Assembly: GCA_944387095.1 (NCBI GenBank)
Contig: CALXDP010000001.1
Location: forward strand, 1-64,000
Direction of reading: 5' to 3'
From: an uncultured Oscillospiraceae bacterium
Lineage (GTDB): Bacteria; Bacillota; Clostridia; Oscillospirales; Oscillospiraceae
Length of the DNA stretch: 64,000 nucleotides
Shown: one piece after another, positions 6,878 to 14,139 of the stretch
How positions within the stretch are numbered: position 1 is the first letter of the stretch
How the letters are laid out: each line of letters begins with the position of its first letter
The notes under the pieces: model-generated
Told to the model about the DNA's origin: nothing
The model's input: the letters and a program-made list of their open reading frames with translations, nothing else
The model's database searches: none
Position numbers and translations under genes: made by a program

Positions 6878-7996
6878 CTACGCATCGCGCAAGCATTCCT
6901 GCTGTACCCGCCGATAGGCCTCCCTATAAGCTGGGGAAATGTGGCAGTAGTAGTTTTTGTACAACACCTTATACTTGGGTTTGTTTTCGCTGTCCACATA
7001 TCCTTTTTCAGCAAGCATAATGATGAAATCCAGCATCTCTGTTCGTTTCTTCTTGAGCCACTGAGTGGGCATATCCGTGCGTTTTAACTCCGCCCGGAGC
7101 GCCCGTATCACAAGGTCACGAGAATCTTTCATGTCACAGCGATGGGACCACACCAGGTATAGCTGAATGAACCACCACTGGTAGGTACCAACCATAATTT
7201 CATGTGCCCAGTCGCACAGCAGGTCTTGCACCTCATCAGTAAAACCCTGGGGAATGGACAGGGATGGGTCGGCCAGAGCGGCCAGGTACACATAGTATAA
7301 AATGTCCGCCAGGCGTTCCCGATCAGCGTCGGACTGGAGCGTCGCCCAGTAGTCACGGATCAAGGGGCGAAGCAGGGCCTCGTCCTCCAGCAGATAAAGC
7401 ACAATCTGGGCGGCAAAGAATCGCCGGGAAAACGCGGAAGGGGCCGTTCCGATGTGCCGGAAGATGGTCCACTCCCCCACGGCATCCACCTGATCGGCCA
7501 CGGAGAGGTCAAGGAAAAAGCACAGCATCGCAAGTCCAAATATCGTCGCCATTGGGTTGTGGTATCCCAAACCGGCCCCAGCGATGAGCAGACAGAGAGC
7601 AAGTTTCACCAGCAGCTGGAGCATCATTGCCCAGCGGTACCGTTGTACTGCCTGCATGTCACCGGAGAGATAGGACCGCACAACCTGATAGGATGCAACC
7701 GGCTTTGACAAGGCCCGAAACGTATAAAGAGGTTTGATGCAAAGTGTGCCGTTTTGCTTCATCAGCACCAGCGGCGGCATGGCAATGGACGGGCCTGCAC
7801 CGATGCGCGTGAGCACACAAAACAGATCGCGAAACAGATTTCCTATGTTGAATATGATCAGGAAAATGGCAAAGGACAAAACCAATGATGAAGCGATAAA
7901 AAAGAGCGGCCCTTTCGATAGAAACATATCATAACCCGTTAGGAGCATGGAAAAGGAGGACACAGCCACAATCACTTCGATCAACAGTTTCCCCAC
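6878..7996 (-). CDS. Membrane protein with long cytoplasmic C-terminus, unknown
   Basis: A 372-aa protein. Two hydrophobic helices lie near the N-terminus (IEVIVAVSSFSMLLTGYDMF, FFIASSLVLSFAIFLIIF). A second pair lies at about 128-168 (LQLLVKLALCLLIAGAGLGY ... IFGLAMLCFFLDLSVADQVDAVGEW), resembling membrane-embedded helices with an acidic motif. A soluble, aromatic-rich C-terminal half follows. The second pair is loosely like a Zn-peptidase-type core, but no HExxH is present. The GTG start at 7996 is supported by AGGAGGG 7 bp upstream. It opens the minus-strand membrane cluster 7996-5617 and sits just after a terminator-like hairpin. No family recognised. Confidence 0.7.
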   Translation of the reverse strand: MGKLLIEVIVAVSSFSMLLTGYDMFLSKGPLFFIASSLVLSFAIFLIIFNIGNLFRDLFCVLTRIGAGPSIAMPPLVLMKQNGTLCIKPLYTFRALSKPVASYQVVRSYLSGDMQAVQRYRWAMMLQLLVKLALCLLIAGAGLGYHNPMATIFGLAMLCFFLDLSVADQVDAVGEWTIFRHIGTAPSAFSRRFFAAQIVLYLLEDEALLRPLIRDYWATLQSDADRERLADILYYVYLAALADPSLSIPQGFTDEVQDLLCDWAHEIMVGTYQWWFIQLYLVWSHRCDMKDSRDLVIRALRAELKRTDMPTQWLKKKRTEMLDFIIMLAEKGYVDSENKPKYKVLYKNYYCHISPAYREAYRRVQQECLRDA

Positions 7997-8010
7997 ACTT
8001 TATCCCTCCT

Positions 8011-8054
8011 AAAAAATGCAGGTGCCCATGAAATTTCATTCAATGGGCACCTGC
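8011..8054 (-). terminator. Hairpin with T-run just before the ribosome site at 7996
   Basis: GCAGGTGCCCAT pairs with ATGGGCACCTGC, then TTTTTT on the minus strand. It ends the HAD/rpoN transcript. Because the T-run is followed directly by AGGAGGG, it could also act as an attenuator for the 372-aa gene. Confidence 0.8.
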
Positions 8055-8167
8055 TCGATCCAATAAAGCCGTTCATCAAAAACCTTATTTTTGAAAAATC
8101 CCAAGCGACACCCGCCGCACACATGGCGGCAGTGCGCTCAGCCCACATCCGTTCCCTATGGCCGGCC

Positions 8168-8842
8168 TCACAGCTCCAGCCAGCGCCTCAGCTCCACCAG
8201 GTCGGGTGCGATATGCACATGGGGGTACTCCTCAAAGGCGCAGGCCGGCGTGGTGCCATTGAGCACCCCGCAGAAGTTCACACCGGCGTTCTTCGCCGCC
8301 AGCGCGTCGATCACCGTGTCCCCGCAGAACAGTACCTGCTCCCGGGTCAGGCCCAGCCGCTCCATGGCCAGGTTCAGCCCCTCCGGATCCGGCTTGGCCC
8401 GGCGCACATCCTCCCCTCCCAGGATCAGGCCAATCCGGTCCCCCAGCCCCTGGTGGGCGAAGATACGCCGGATGGTCGTCCCCAGCTTGGTGGATACGAT
8501 AGCCGTCTGAACACCGCGCCCCTTCAGCCAATCCAGCAGCTCCTCCGCCCCGGGGAACAGACGCGTTCCCTCCACCATGATCCGCTGGTGTCCCTCACCC
8601 GCCGCCTCGCCCATCGCCAGCTGGAACTGCCGGTAGAACTCCTGGCGGCGTGCCGGGTCCCGGTCTCCGGTGAGCTTGGTATATCCGTCCATCAGCGTCA
8701 TGCCGATGGTGGGGCGCACCTGCTCCCGAGTGGGCGCAGGCCAGCCCATAGCCTGAAAGCCCTTTTGATAACCCACAGTAATAGGCCCTGTGGAATCCCC
8801 CAATGTGTAATCAAAATCGAAGAAAACGCCCTGATATTGCAT
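8168..8842 (-). CDS. HAD-superfamily phosphatase (phosphoglycolate phosphatase/PpaX-like)
   Basis: A 224-aa haloacid dehalogenase hydrolase with all four motifs: I, FFDFDYTLGDS (nucleophile Asp and acid Asp); II, IVST; III, Lys in RAKPDPEG; IV, FCGDTVIDALAA. The helical cap between motifs I and II marks subclass I, as in phosphoglycolate phosphatase and the pyrophosphatase PpaX. The exact substrate cannot be read from the sequence. GAGGAAAGG lies 10-18 bp before the ATG. The gene starts 19 bp after the rpoN stop, so it is likely read through from rpoN, and it ends before the terminator at 8011-8054. Confidence 0.85.
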   Translation of the reverse strand: MQYQGVFFDFDYTLGDSTGPITVGYQKGFQAMGWPAPTREQVRPTIGMTLMDGYTKLTGDRDPARRQEFYRQFQLAMGEAAGEGHQRIMVEGTRLFPGAEELLDWLKGRGVQTAIVSTKLGTTIRRIFAHQGLGDRIGLILGGEDVRRAKPDPEGLNLAMERLGLTREQVLFCGDTVIDALAAKNAGVNFCGVLNGTTPACAFEEYPHVHIAPDLVELRRWLEL

Positions 8843-8860
8843 TGGTTGGTCTGCCTTTCC

Positions 8861-10201
8861 TCAGTACTCTCTGCGCCCTGCCGCCGGCGCGATGCCCATG
8901 GCCTCCCGATATTTGGCCACGGTGCGCCGGGCCAGGATCAGCTCCTGCCGGGCCAGCAGATCGCACAGCTTCTGATCCGACAGGGGGTGGCGCTTGTCCT
9001 CCCCCTGGATCAGCGCGTAGATCGCCGCCTTAGCCTGCTGGGCGGTGGCCTCCTCCCCCTCCGGGCCAGACAGCGCCCGGCTGAAGAAATCGCTCAGGGG
9101 AAACACGCCGTAGCTGCATTGCAAATATTTGTCCCGGACGGTCCGGCTCACGGTGGACGGGTGAACGCCCAGCTCCACCGCCAGGTCCGACATGGTCATC
9201 GGCCGCAGATGCCCCGGCCCCTTTCGGAAAAACTCCTCCTGGGCTGCGGCGATACTCTGCCCGCATTTGAGCAGGGTGGTCCTGCGCTGTTCAATCCCTT
9301 TGACCACCCAGTCCGCCTGCCGCATTTTCGCCGCAAGATATTCCCGCACCTGTGGATCATCGCTCTCCGCCAGCAGCCGCTGATAGTAGGAGTTTACCCG
9401 CAGCAGGGGTCCCGGGGCATCGTTCACCGACACCACGAACTTCCCCTCCTCCTCCCGTACCATCAAGTCCGGCAGCAGGATCCCGGGCGGTTCCGCCGGG
9501 GCAAAGGCTGCCCCTGGCTTGGGGGAGAGGGAGCGGATCAGCTGACAGGCGCGCTGGATGGCCTCCCGGGTGGCCCCGGTGCTCTGCGCGATCTTGTGAT
9601 AGCGGTTTTTGGCCATATCCTCCAGATGGGATCGGACAATGGTCAGCGCCAGGCCCCGCTCCCCTCGGCGGTTCAGCTGCAGCTCCAGGCACTGGGCCAG
9701 GGTTCTGGCTCCCACGCCAGCCGGCTCCAGGCTCTGGATCAGCGCCAGAGCCCGCTCCACCGTCTGCGTTGGCTGCCCGCACCGCTGGGCCAGCTCTTCC
9801 ACACTCTCCTCCAGATATCCGTTGGCGTCCAGCCCTGTCAATACGCTCTCCACCGCCCGCCGGAGCTGGGCGGGCATCCTTTTAAACTCAATCTGGTCCC
9901 GCAGATGCTCATACAGCCCCTCAGTCCGGGGCTGTACCGCCACAGGGGCCATCAGCCCGCTGTCTGCATCCGCCCTTCTGACATGGCGCCGGCTGTCTCC
10001 AACCAGCCATTCCATCCTGCGCAGCAGTTCATCCGCCCCGGCGTGATTCTCTTGCTCTTTCCGTTCCAGCACCGGGTTTTCCAACAGGAGCTCGTCCACA
10101 TACTCCTGCAGCTCCTGGCTGCCCATCTGGAGGATCTCCATGGTCTGAATGATTTGGGGCGACAGCTTCTGTGTCTGCTTGATCTGTAAAGACAGTTCCA
10201 T
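8861..10201 (-). CDS. rpoN: RNA polymerase sigma-54 factor
   Basis: A 446-aa sigma-54. The N-terminal Gln/Leu-rich activator-interaction region (SLQIKQTQKLSPQIIQTMEIL) is clear. The core-binding region follows (GLDANGYLEESVEELA), then the helix-turn-helix (TMSDLAVELGVHPSTVSRTV) and a canonical C-terminal RpoN box ARRTVAKYRE. The ATG at 10201 is set by GGAGGGGG 6 bp upstream; upstream in-frame codons are not needed. Sigma-54 needs an AAA+ enhancer-binding activator, and none is encoded in this window (the AAA+ protein at 547-2004 is of a different clade). Its neighbour upstream is a small sigma region-4 protein. Confidence 0.97.
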   Translation of the reverse strand: MELSLQIKQTQKLSPQIIQTMEILQMGSQELQEYVDELLLENPVLERKEQENHAGADELLRRMEWLVGDSRRHVRRADADSGLMAPVAVQPRTEGLYEHLRDQIEFKRMPAQLRRAVESVLTGLDANGYLEESVEELAQRCGQPTQTVERALALIQSLEPAGVGARTLAQCLELQLNRRGERGLALTIVRSHLEDMAKNRYHKIAQSTGATREAIQRACQLIRSLSPKPGAAFAPAEPPGILLPDLMVREEEGKFVVSVNDAPGPLLRVNSYYQRLLAESDDPQVREYLAAKMRQADWVVKGIEQRRTTLLKCGQSIAAAQEEFFRKGPGHLRPMTMSDLAVELGVHPSTVSRTVRDKYLQCSYGVFPLSDFFSRALSGPEGEEATAQQAKAAIYALIQGEDKRHPLSDQKLCDLLARQELILARRTVAKYREAMGIAPAAGRREY

Positions 10202-10273
10202 TGTGACCCCCTCCAAAATGCTTCCGGTCATATCCCGCCGCTTCTTGTAGAGTATCACAAATGCTCCGCTTTT

Positions 10274-10591
10274 TCAACTGTCAGCCTGTTCCAGCAAATT
10301 GGCCGCCCCGTACCGCAGGCAGCGGTACAGTCTCTGTCTGCCCCGCTTCAGAGTCCTGGATACCGTGGACTTGTTGACCCCCAGCTCCCGGGCAATGGCC
10401 TCCATACTCATGTTTTTCCCGTAGTACAGCAGCATATATTCCCGCTGCCGGGGTGTGATGTCCTGGCGCAGGGCATGTGTCAGGTTCCGCTTCAGCCTCC
10501 CGATCTGTTCCCGGTTATCCTGAGCCATCATGGTGCTGTACACCGCCAGGTCCACCATGCCAAACGTGTTGTCATAGGAAATCTTCTTCAT
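10274..10591 (-). CDS. Small sigma-70 region-4-like protein
   Basis: A 105-aa protein. The C-terminal half is a sigma-70 region-4 helix-turn-helix (TPRQREYMLLYYGKNMSMEA followed by IARELGVNKSTVSRTLKRG). The N-terminus is short and charged, and no region 2 for core binding is recognisable. It may be a minimal sigma-like factor of the kind found in mobile elements, or a DNA-binding regulator. GAGGCGGGGAAG precedes the ATG. The start overlaps the stop of the previous gene by 4 bp (ATGA), so it is the third gene of a small operon, with rpoN following after 73 bp. Confidence 0.8.
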   Translation of the reverse strand: MKKISYDNTFGMVDLAVYSTMMAQDNREQIGRLKRNLTHALRQDITPRQREYMLLYYGKNMSMEAIARELGVNKSTVSRTLKRGRQRLYRCLRYGAANLLEQADS

Positions 10592-10839
10592 CTTCCCCGC
10601 CTCCTGTTGGTCTGTTTTCTGCGCTGTGTTCCCCCTGTGCGCAGGTAATAGCCCTGGAGATGCCGGGCTACTGCCCTGGTCTCCCGGTACATCACCCGCA
10701 GGGGCCGAATCCGGCCCTCGATCTGCTGCCGGTCCAGCTCATCCTCTGTCTCGTCCAGCACCCGCTCCAGCTCCGCGATACGCCCTTGCAGCACCGCGGC
10801 TGTCACACCGTACTGCTCCCCCAGCTCGTAGAGCGTCAT
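10588..10839 (-). CDS. Small coiled-coil protein, unknown
   Basis: An 83-aa protein starting MTLYELGEQYGVTAAVLQGR. The first 20 residues resemble a small helix-turn-helix. A charged amphipathic stretch rich in Glu and Arg (IAELERVLDETEDELDRQQI) is likely coiled coil, and the tail is very basic. The ATG at 10839 is chosen over 10848 because AAGGAGG (10849-10855) is 9 bp from the former and abuts the latter. It overlaps both neighbours by 4 bp (ATGA junctions), so translation of the three genes is probably coupled. No family recognised. Confidence 0.65.
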   Translation of the reverse strand: MTLYELGEQYGVTAAVLQGRIAELERVLDETEDELDRQQIEGRIRPLRVMYRETRAVARHLQGYYLRTGGTQRRKQTNRRRGR

Positions 10840-11072
10840 CTCCCCCATCCTCCTTCCAGCCGCCCCACCCGGCACAGCCGGTGGGCAAATCGTCTTTGGG
10901 CATACCGCTCCAGGCAGGCTTCGCAGATCTTCTGTCCTTCCAGCAAAAAATACCGGTCTCCCCAGTATAGTTCCCCTTGGCACATACCGCACCGAACCCC
11001 GCCGGCAGCCCCAGCCGCCCCTGTGGATCCCCAGTCCTTTTTTTCATTCTTTTCCCGCAAAAGTGTTGACAA
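10836..11072 (-). CDS. Small zinc-ribbon protein
   Basis: A 78-aa protein with two CxxC pairs (RCGMCQGELYWGDRYFLLEG and ICEACLERYA) that should bind one zinc, in an arrangement common in short clostridial proteins of unknown role. No ATG fits the start. The TTG at 11072 is preferred because AGGAGG lies 7 bp upstream. That 5' end overlaps the -35 of the divergent tRNA-Thr promoter. An ATG at 11079 in another frame gives a composition-biased product without the cysteines, so I reject it. It is the first gene of the three-gene operon leading to the sigma-like protein. Confidence 0.55.
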   Translation of the reverse strand: MSTLLREKNEKKDWGSTGAAGAAGGVRCGMCQGELYWGDRYFLLEGQKICEACLERYAQRRFAHRLCRVGRLEGGWGR

Positions 11073-11094
11073 AGTTCCATCCTCCTGATATAAT
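11066..11094 (+). promoter_or_regulatory. tRNA-Thr/tRNA-Tyr promoter
   Basis: Consensus TTGACA, 17-bp spacer, TATAAT, ending 32 bp before the mature tRNA-Thr. It overlaps the start of the divergent zinc-ribbon gene. Confidence 0.9.
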
Positions 11095-11126
11095 AACCCT
11101 CGCTGCAAACGGGAAGGGTGCTGTTT

Positions 11127-11202
11127 GCTGGTGTAGCTCAGCTGGTAGAGCAGCTGATTTGTAATCAGCAGGTCGGGGGTTCGAATCCGTCCACCAGCTC
11201 CA
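11127..11202 (+). tRNA. tRNA-Thr (TGT)
   Basis: A 76-nt tRNA. Acceptor GCTGGTG/CACCAGC, D arm GCTCAGCTGGTAGAGC, anticodon stem CTGAT/ATCAG with loop TTGTA giving TGT, T arm GGGGGTTCGAATCCGTCC, CCA encoded. Co-transcribed with tRNA-Tyr 22 bp downstream. Confidence 0.96.
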
Positions 11203-11224
11203 ACTTCACCTGACAAATTCATAG

Positions 11225-11309
11225 GGAGGAGTACCCAAGTGGCCAAAGGGGACAGACTGTAAATCTGCTGGCTTTGCCTTCGATGGTTCGAATCCATCCT
11301 CCTCCACCA
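11225..11309 (+). tRNA. tRNA-Tyr (GTA)
   Basis: An 85-nt class II tRNA. Acceptor GGAGGAG/CTCCTCC, anticodon GTA in GACTGTAAATC, long variable arm, T arm GATGGTTCGAATCCATC, CCA encoded. Its 3' end sequence reappears at 11529-11546. Confidence 0.96.
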
Positions 11310-11310
11310 A

Positions 11311-11350
11311 CGCTGGAACACCTTGATCCCAAAGGGTTCCAGCGTTTTTT
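11311..11350 (+). terminator. tRNA operon terminator
   Basis: CGCTGGAAC pairs with GTTCCAGCG, followed by TTTTTT, directly after the CCA of tRNA-Tyr. Confidence 0.9.
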
Positions 11351-11426
11351 GTTATTTGTCTCAGCGGAAAATGGAGAAGCTAAAAACAACGAAAAAATAG
11401 CAAAATAAAACAATAAATTGTTGTCA

Positions 11427-11457
11427 AAACGGTGCCCCCATTGGGGTTGCCGTTTTT
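11427..11457 (+). terminator. Terminator-like hairpin
   Basis: AAACGG..CCCC pairs with GGGG..CCGTTT around a short loop and is followed by TTT. No transcript that it would end is identified; it may be a leftover of an inserted unit. Confidence 0.55.
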
Positions 11458-11528
11458 CTCATTTGAGGCTGGATGGGATGGCGGCTCTCAGCGGCGCGCC
11501 GCAACCGCCGGGCTTTTCCGCAGAAAAG

Positions 11529-11578
11529 CGAATCCATCCTCCACCACGCCGGAACGAGTTCCACTCGTTCCGATTTTT
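11529..11578 (+). repeat. Partial copy of tRNA-Tyr 3' end with its own terminator
   Basis: CGAATCCATCCT then CCACCA repeats the tRNA-Tyr T-arm/acceptor end (CGAATCCATCCTCCTCCACCA at 11289-11309) with three bases missing. It is followed by a new hairpin, CGGAACGAG/CTCGTTCCG, and ATTTTT. The remainder of a tRNA is not present. The layout matches the duplicated 3' ends at groEL, eno and the 211-aa gene. Confidence 0.65.
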
Positions 11579-11671
11579 CATTTCAAAAATCACTCACCTG
11601 CTCCACTATCCCCCTTCCCACGCTTACCGCCCCTTCTCCGTCTGACATCCACCCCGCATTCCCCGTTTTAT

Positions 11672-11685
11672 AGAACATTTGTTCT
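11672..11685. promoter_or_regulatory. Possible LexA (SOS) box
   Basis: AGAAC-ATTT-GTTCT fits the Gram-positive GAAC-N4-GTTC operator. It is 158 bp before the nearest known promoter and no SOS gene is adjacent, so it may be chance. Confidence 0.25.
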
Positions 11686-11842
11686 GTTCCCGTGGGTAAG
11701 ATTACCACCTCTGTCCGGAAAAGTCAAGGGGAATCCCAGTGAAACTTTTCCAATTCAGCCCCAAATAACGGACTGAACTTGCCGTTTGTTGCACGGGGCA
11801 GTCCGGAAACGCAAGATTCACAATCCCTTTACAATCTGGGGG

Positions 11843-11871
11843 TTGACTGCCTATTTTTTTCGGGGTATAGT
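11843..11871 (+). promoter_or_regulatory. Promoter of the alpha/beta hydrolase gene
   Basis: TTGACT, 17 bp, TATAGT, 26 bp upstream of the ATG at 11897. Confidence 0.8.
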
Positions 11872-11896
11872 GAAACAAATGGGGCAGGAGGCCGTT

Positions 11897-12859
11897 ATGA
11901 AACATCGTATCAAGGTCGGTTTATTGGGGTTGGCAATGGCGGGCGCCGGGGTGACCGGCGGCGCGACCGCCCTGGGAAATTATTTATATGGTCAGGTCAT
12001 GGTGCCCAAAGTGCGGGACGCCGAGCGGTTGGAGGACAATCCCACCCAGGCCGAGGGCCGGCTCTGGGCCCGGGCTGGTGAAGGGTTCCGCAGCGCCACC
12101 ATTCAGTCCGTGGACGGGCTAATCCTGTGGTCTGCCCTGATCCCTGCGCAAGGGGAAAGCCACCGCTGGGCCATCTGTATGCACGGCTACTACGATACCC
12201 ATGAGTCCATGGGCGCCATCGCCAAGCACTACCATGACCACGGCTGGAATGTGCTGATTCCTGACCAGCGGGGCCATGGCAAGAGCGAGGGGGACTATGT
12301 GGGCTGGGGCTATGACGAGCGGCTGGACCTGCTGGGCTGGGTCAACTATATCACCCGCCGGGACCATGAGGCGCAGATCGTGCTCCACGGGGTGTCCATG
12401 GGGGCCGCCACGGTGCTGATGGCCACCGGCGGCGTGCTTCCCCGGCAGGTAAAGGCCGCCATCTCGGACTGCTCCTACACCTCCATCGAGGAGGAAATGC
12501 GCCATGTCCTTCAATCCGGTGTCCGCCAACAGTTCTCCCGCCCGCTGCCCGCCCCCGCCGGCGTGCTGTTTGCCGCATTGCGCAAGAGCGTACTGCGCAG
12601 GGCCGGTTATGATTTGAAGGACGCCGCCCCCATCAAGGCCGTCTCGCTGTCCAAAACCCCCACCTTGTTTATCCATGGCTCCAAGGACGATTTTGTCCCC
12701 GCCCCCATGATGAACCGGCTGTATCAGGCCGCCCGCTGTCCCAAGAGCTTCCTGTGGGTTCCAGAGGCTGGCCACGCGCTGAGCGTGGGGACCAATCCGG
12801 AACTGTACTGGACTGCGGCGCGCACCTTCCTGCAGGAGTATTTCCCTGGCGCGCTGTAA
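11897..12859 (+). CDS. Membrane-anchored alpha/beta hydrolase
   Basis: A 320-aa serine hydrolase. The hydrophobic N-terminal helix (VGLLGLAMAGAGVTGGATAL) acts as signal anchor. The fold shows the oxyanion region MHGYYDTHES, a nucleophile elbow HGVSMGAA (Ser), an acid in HGSKDDFVP and the catalytic His in EAGHALSV. It is of the YqkD/BAAT-like type common in clostridia; the natural ester or amide substrate is not known. AGGAGG 6 bp before the ATG fixes the start. It has its own promoter and no co-transcribed partner: the next promoter begins 30 bp after its stop. Confidence 0.9.
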   Translation: MKHRIKVGLLGLAMAGAGVTGGATALGNYLYGQVMVPKVRDAERLEDNPTQAEGRLWARAGEGFRSATIQSVDGLILWSALIPAQGESHRWAICMHGYYDTHESMGAIAKHYHDHGWNVLIPDQRGHGKSEGDYVGWGYDERLDLLGWVNYITRRDHEAQIVLHGVSMGAATVLMATGGVLPRQVKAAISDCSYTSIEEEMRHVLQSGVRQQFSRPLPAPAGVLFAALRKSVLRRAGYDLKDAAPIKAVSLSKTPTLFIHGSKDDFVPAPMMNRLYQAARCPKSFLWVPEAGHALSVGTNPELYWTAARTFLQEYFPGAL

Positions 12860-12888
12860 GTGGAAAGGGGCCGCCCCTGAAGCCGCGC

Positions 12889-12917
12889 TTGACAAATCCG
12901 GGCGCTTCCCGTATACT
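12889..12917 (+). promoter_or_regulatory. Strong promoter of the FecCD-type ABC operon leader
   Basis: Perfect TTGACA, 17 bp, TATACT. A transcript starting near 12924 would have about 178 nt of leader before the permease ATG. The leader contains the near-palindrome GGAAGTTGAAACTTCC at 12950-12965 and the hairpin at 12998-13045. Confidence 0.85.
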
Positions 12918-12997
12918 CGTACCCGTGGCCCGCAGGAAGCGGCGCCCGGAAGTTGAAACTTCCATCCCCTTATTTTTATGCTCTCTCATGGTATGTC

Positions 12998-13045
12998 AAA
13001 AGGCATACAGCCCTTCTGAAGAAGGGTTGTATGCCTTTTCTTTTT
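12998..13045 (+). terminator. Attenuator-like terminator in the ABC operon leader
   Basis: Stem AAAAGGCATACAgCCCTTC pairs with GAAGGGtTGTATGCCTTTT around TGAA, then TCTTTTTG. It lies between a strong promoter and the permease start, so transcription into the operon must pass it. GGTATG at 12990-12995 can pair with the 5' arm (CATAC) as an alternative fold. A tiny frame (MLSHGMSKGIQPF, 12978-13019) overlaps it but lacks a ribosome site. No known riboswitch class recognised. Confidence 0.75.
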
Positions 13046-13101
13046 GCAAAGGTGGGCGAAATTTGGAACAGAAACACCATTTCCGGCGTGGGGAACCCAA
13101 C

Positions 13102-14127
13102 ATGCGCCTAATTCTCTGCGCTCTTACCGTCCTGGCGCTGATTACCCTGATCGTGGCCACGGGGCTTGGCCCGGTTTCCGTCTCCCCCGGCACCACAATC
13201 CGGATCCTGCTGAGCCGTATTCCGGCCATCGGCTCCGGCGTTGCCCATACCTGGCAGGCCCTGGACGAGAATATCGTCCTGGGCCTGCGGCTGCCCCGGG
13301 TCTGTCTAGGTATGGTGGTGGGTGCGTCACTGGCGGTTTGTGGGGTGACCATGCAGGCCCTGGTGCGCAACAACCTGGCCGACCCGTTTATTCTGGGGGT
13401 CTCCAACGGCGCGGCCGCCTTCGCCACTTTGGGTATGCTCTTTGGTGCGTTTTCCTTTTTGGGTGTCTACTCCCTCTCCATCAGCGCCTTTCTGGGCTCT
13501 GCCGTGACCATCCTGTTCGTCTACACCATCTCCCGGGTCCGAGGCCATATCCACATCACCCAACTGCTCCTATCCGGCGTGGCGGTGTCCATGATCATGG
13601 ACGGCGTCACCAGCATCATCACGCTGAGCGCGCCCAACGCACTGGGCCTGCACAACGCAGAGTTCTGGATGTCCGGCAGTCTGGCCGGAGCCAGATGGGC
13701 CTATCTGACCCTGCCCCTGGCCGTCCTTGTGATCTGTATGGCGGTGCTGATGGTCAACTACCGAGGTCTGAACCTGCTGCTGTTGGGGGAGGAGAGCGCC
13801 GGCGCGCTGGGGGTCAACGTGCGCCGGCTTCAGAAGCTGCTGGTCCTGGTGGCCTCCCTGATGGCTGGGGTCACCATCGCCGTCAGCGGTTCCATCGGTT
13901 TTGTGGGCCTGATGGTACCTCACTTCACCCGGATGCTGGTAGGCGGGGACCACAAAAAGGTCCTCCCCACTTCCGCCTTGCTGGGCGGCATCCTGGTGGT
14001 GTGGGTGGACGTGGCGGCCAGATTGGTGATCGCCCCGGAAGAGCTTCCGGTGGGCATTCTCACCGCGGTGATTGGAGGGCCGGTATTCATCTGGATGCTG
14101 AAGAAAAGCCATCGGGAAACGCAATAG
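13102..14127 (+). CDS. FecCD-family ABC transporter permease
   Basis: A 341-aa membrane permease of the iron-siderophore/haem/cobalamin import family. About nine or ten helices are visible. The family signature PRVCLGMVVGASLAVCGVTM is followed by ALVRNNLADPFILGVSNGA, and the C-terminal block GFVGLMVPHFTRMLVGGDHK is the ATPase-coupling loop. A single permease gene implies a homodimer. GGGGA lies 8 bp before the ATG; a longer in-frame extension reads through the attenuator and is rejected. It is the first gene of permease-ATPase-binding protein, and the leader hairpin suggests regulated expression. The substrate (iron chelate, haem or corrinoid) is not decidable from sequence. Confidence 0.93.
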   Translation: MRLILCALTVLALITLIVATGLGPVSVSPGTTIRILLSRIPAIGSGVAHTWQALDENIVLGLRLPRVCLGMVVGASLAVCGVTMQALVRNNLADPFILGVSNGAAAFATLGMLFGAFSFLGVYSLSISAFLGSAVTILFVYTISRVRGHIHITQLLLSGVAVSMIMDGVTSIITLSAPNALGLHNAEFWMSGSLAGARWAYLTLPLAVLVICMAVLMVNYRGLNLLLLGEESAGALGVNVRRLQKLLVLVASLMAGVTIAVSGSIGFVGLMVPHFTRMLVGGDHKKVLPTSALLGGILVVWVDVAARLVIAPEELPVGILTAVIGGPVFIWMLKKSHRETQ

Positions 14128-14139
14128 GAGGTAGCGGCA

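Larger units (their letters stand above)
11351..11842. other. Gene-free stretch after the tRNAs with repeats and hairpins
   Basis: No protein gene with a ribosome site is seen. The stretch starts AT-rich and contains a terminator-like hairpin at 11427-11457. A GC-rich segment with GGCGCGCC follows, then a partial copy of the tRNA-Tyr 3' end with its own terminator (11529-11578), and a LexA-box-like palindrome at 11672-11685. Only the last 50 bp belong to the next gene's promoter region. Confidence 0.6.

Noticed and set aside
8123-10189. 688-aa plus-strand open frame opposite the HAD gene and rpoN
   Set aside because: Antisense of clear HAD motifs and of rpoN including its RpoN box; composition is typical of GC-rich shadow frames.
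10836-11321. 161-aa minus-strand frame running through both tRNA genes
   Set aside because: Its N-terminal half is translated antisense tRNA; only the part after the TTG at 11072 is kept as a zinc-ribbon gene.
12924-13045. Cobalamin, TPP, FMN or other known riboswitch before the FecCD operon
   Set aside because: Too short for a cobalamin riboswitch and none of the diagnostic consensus boxes is present.
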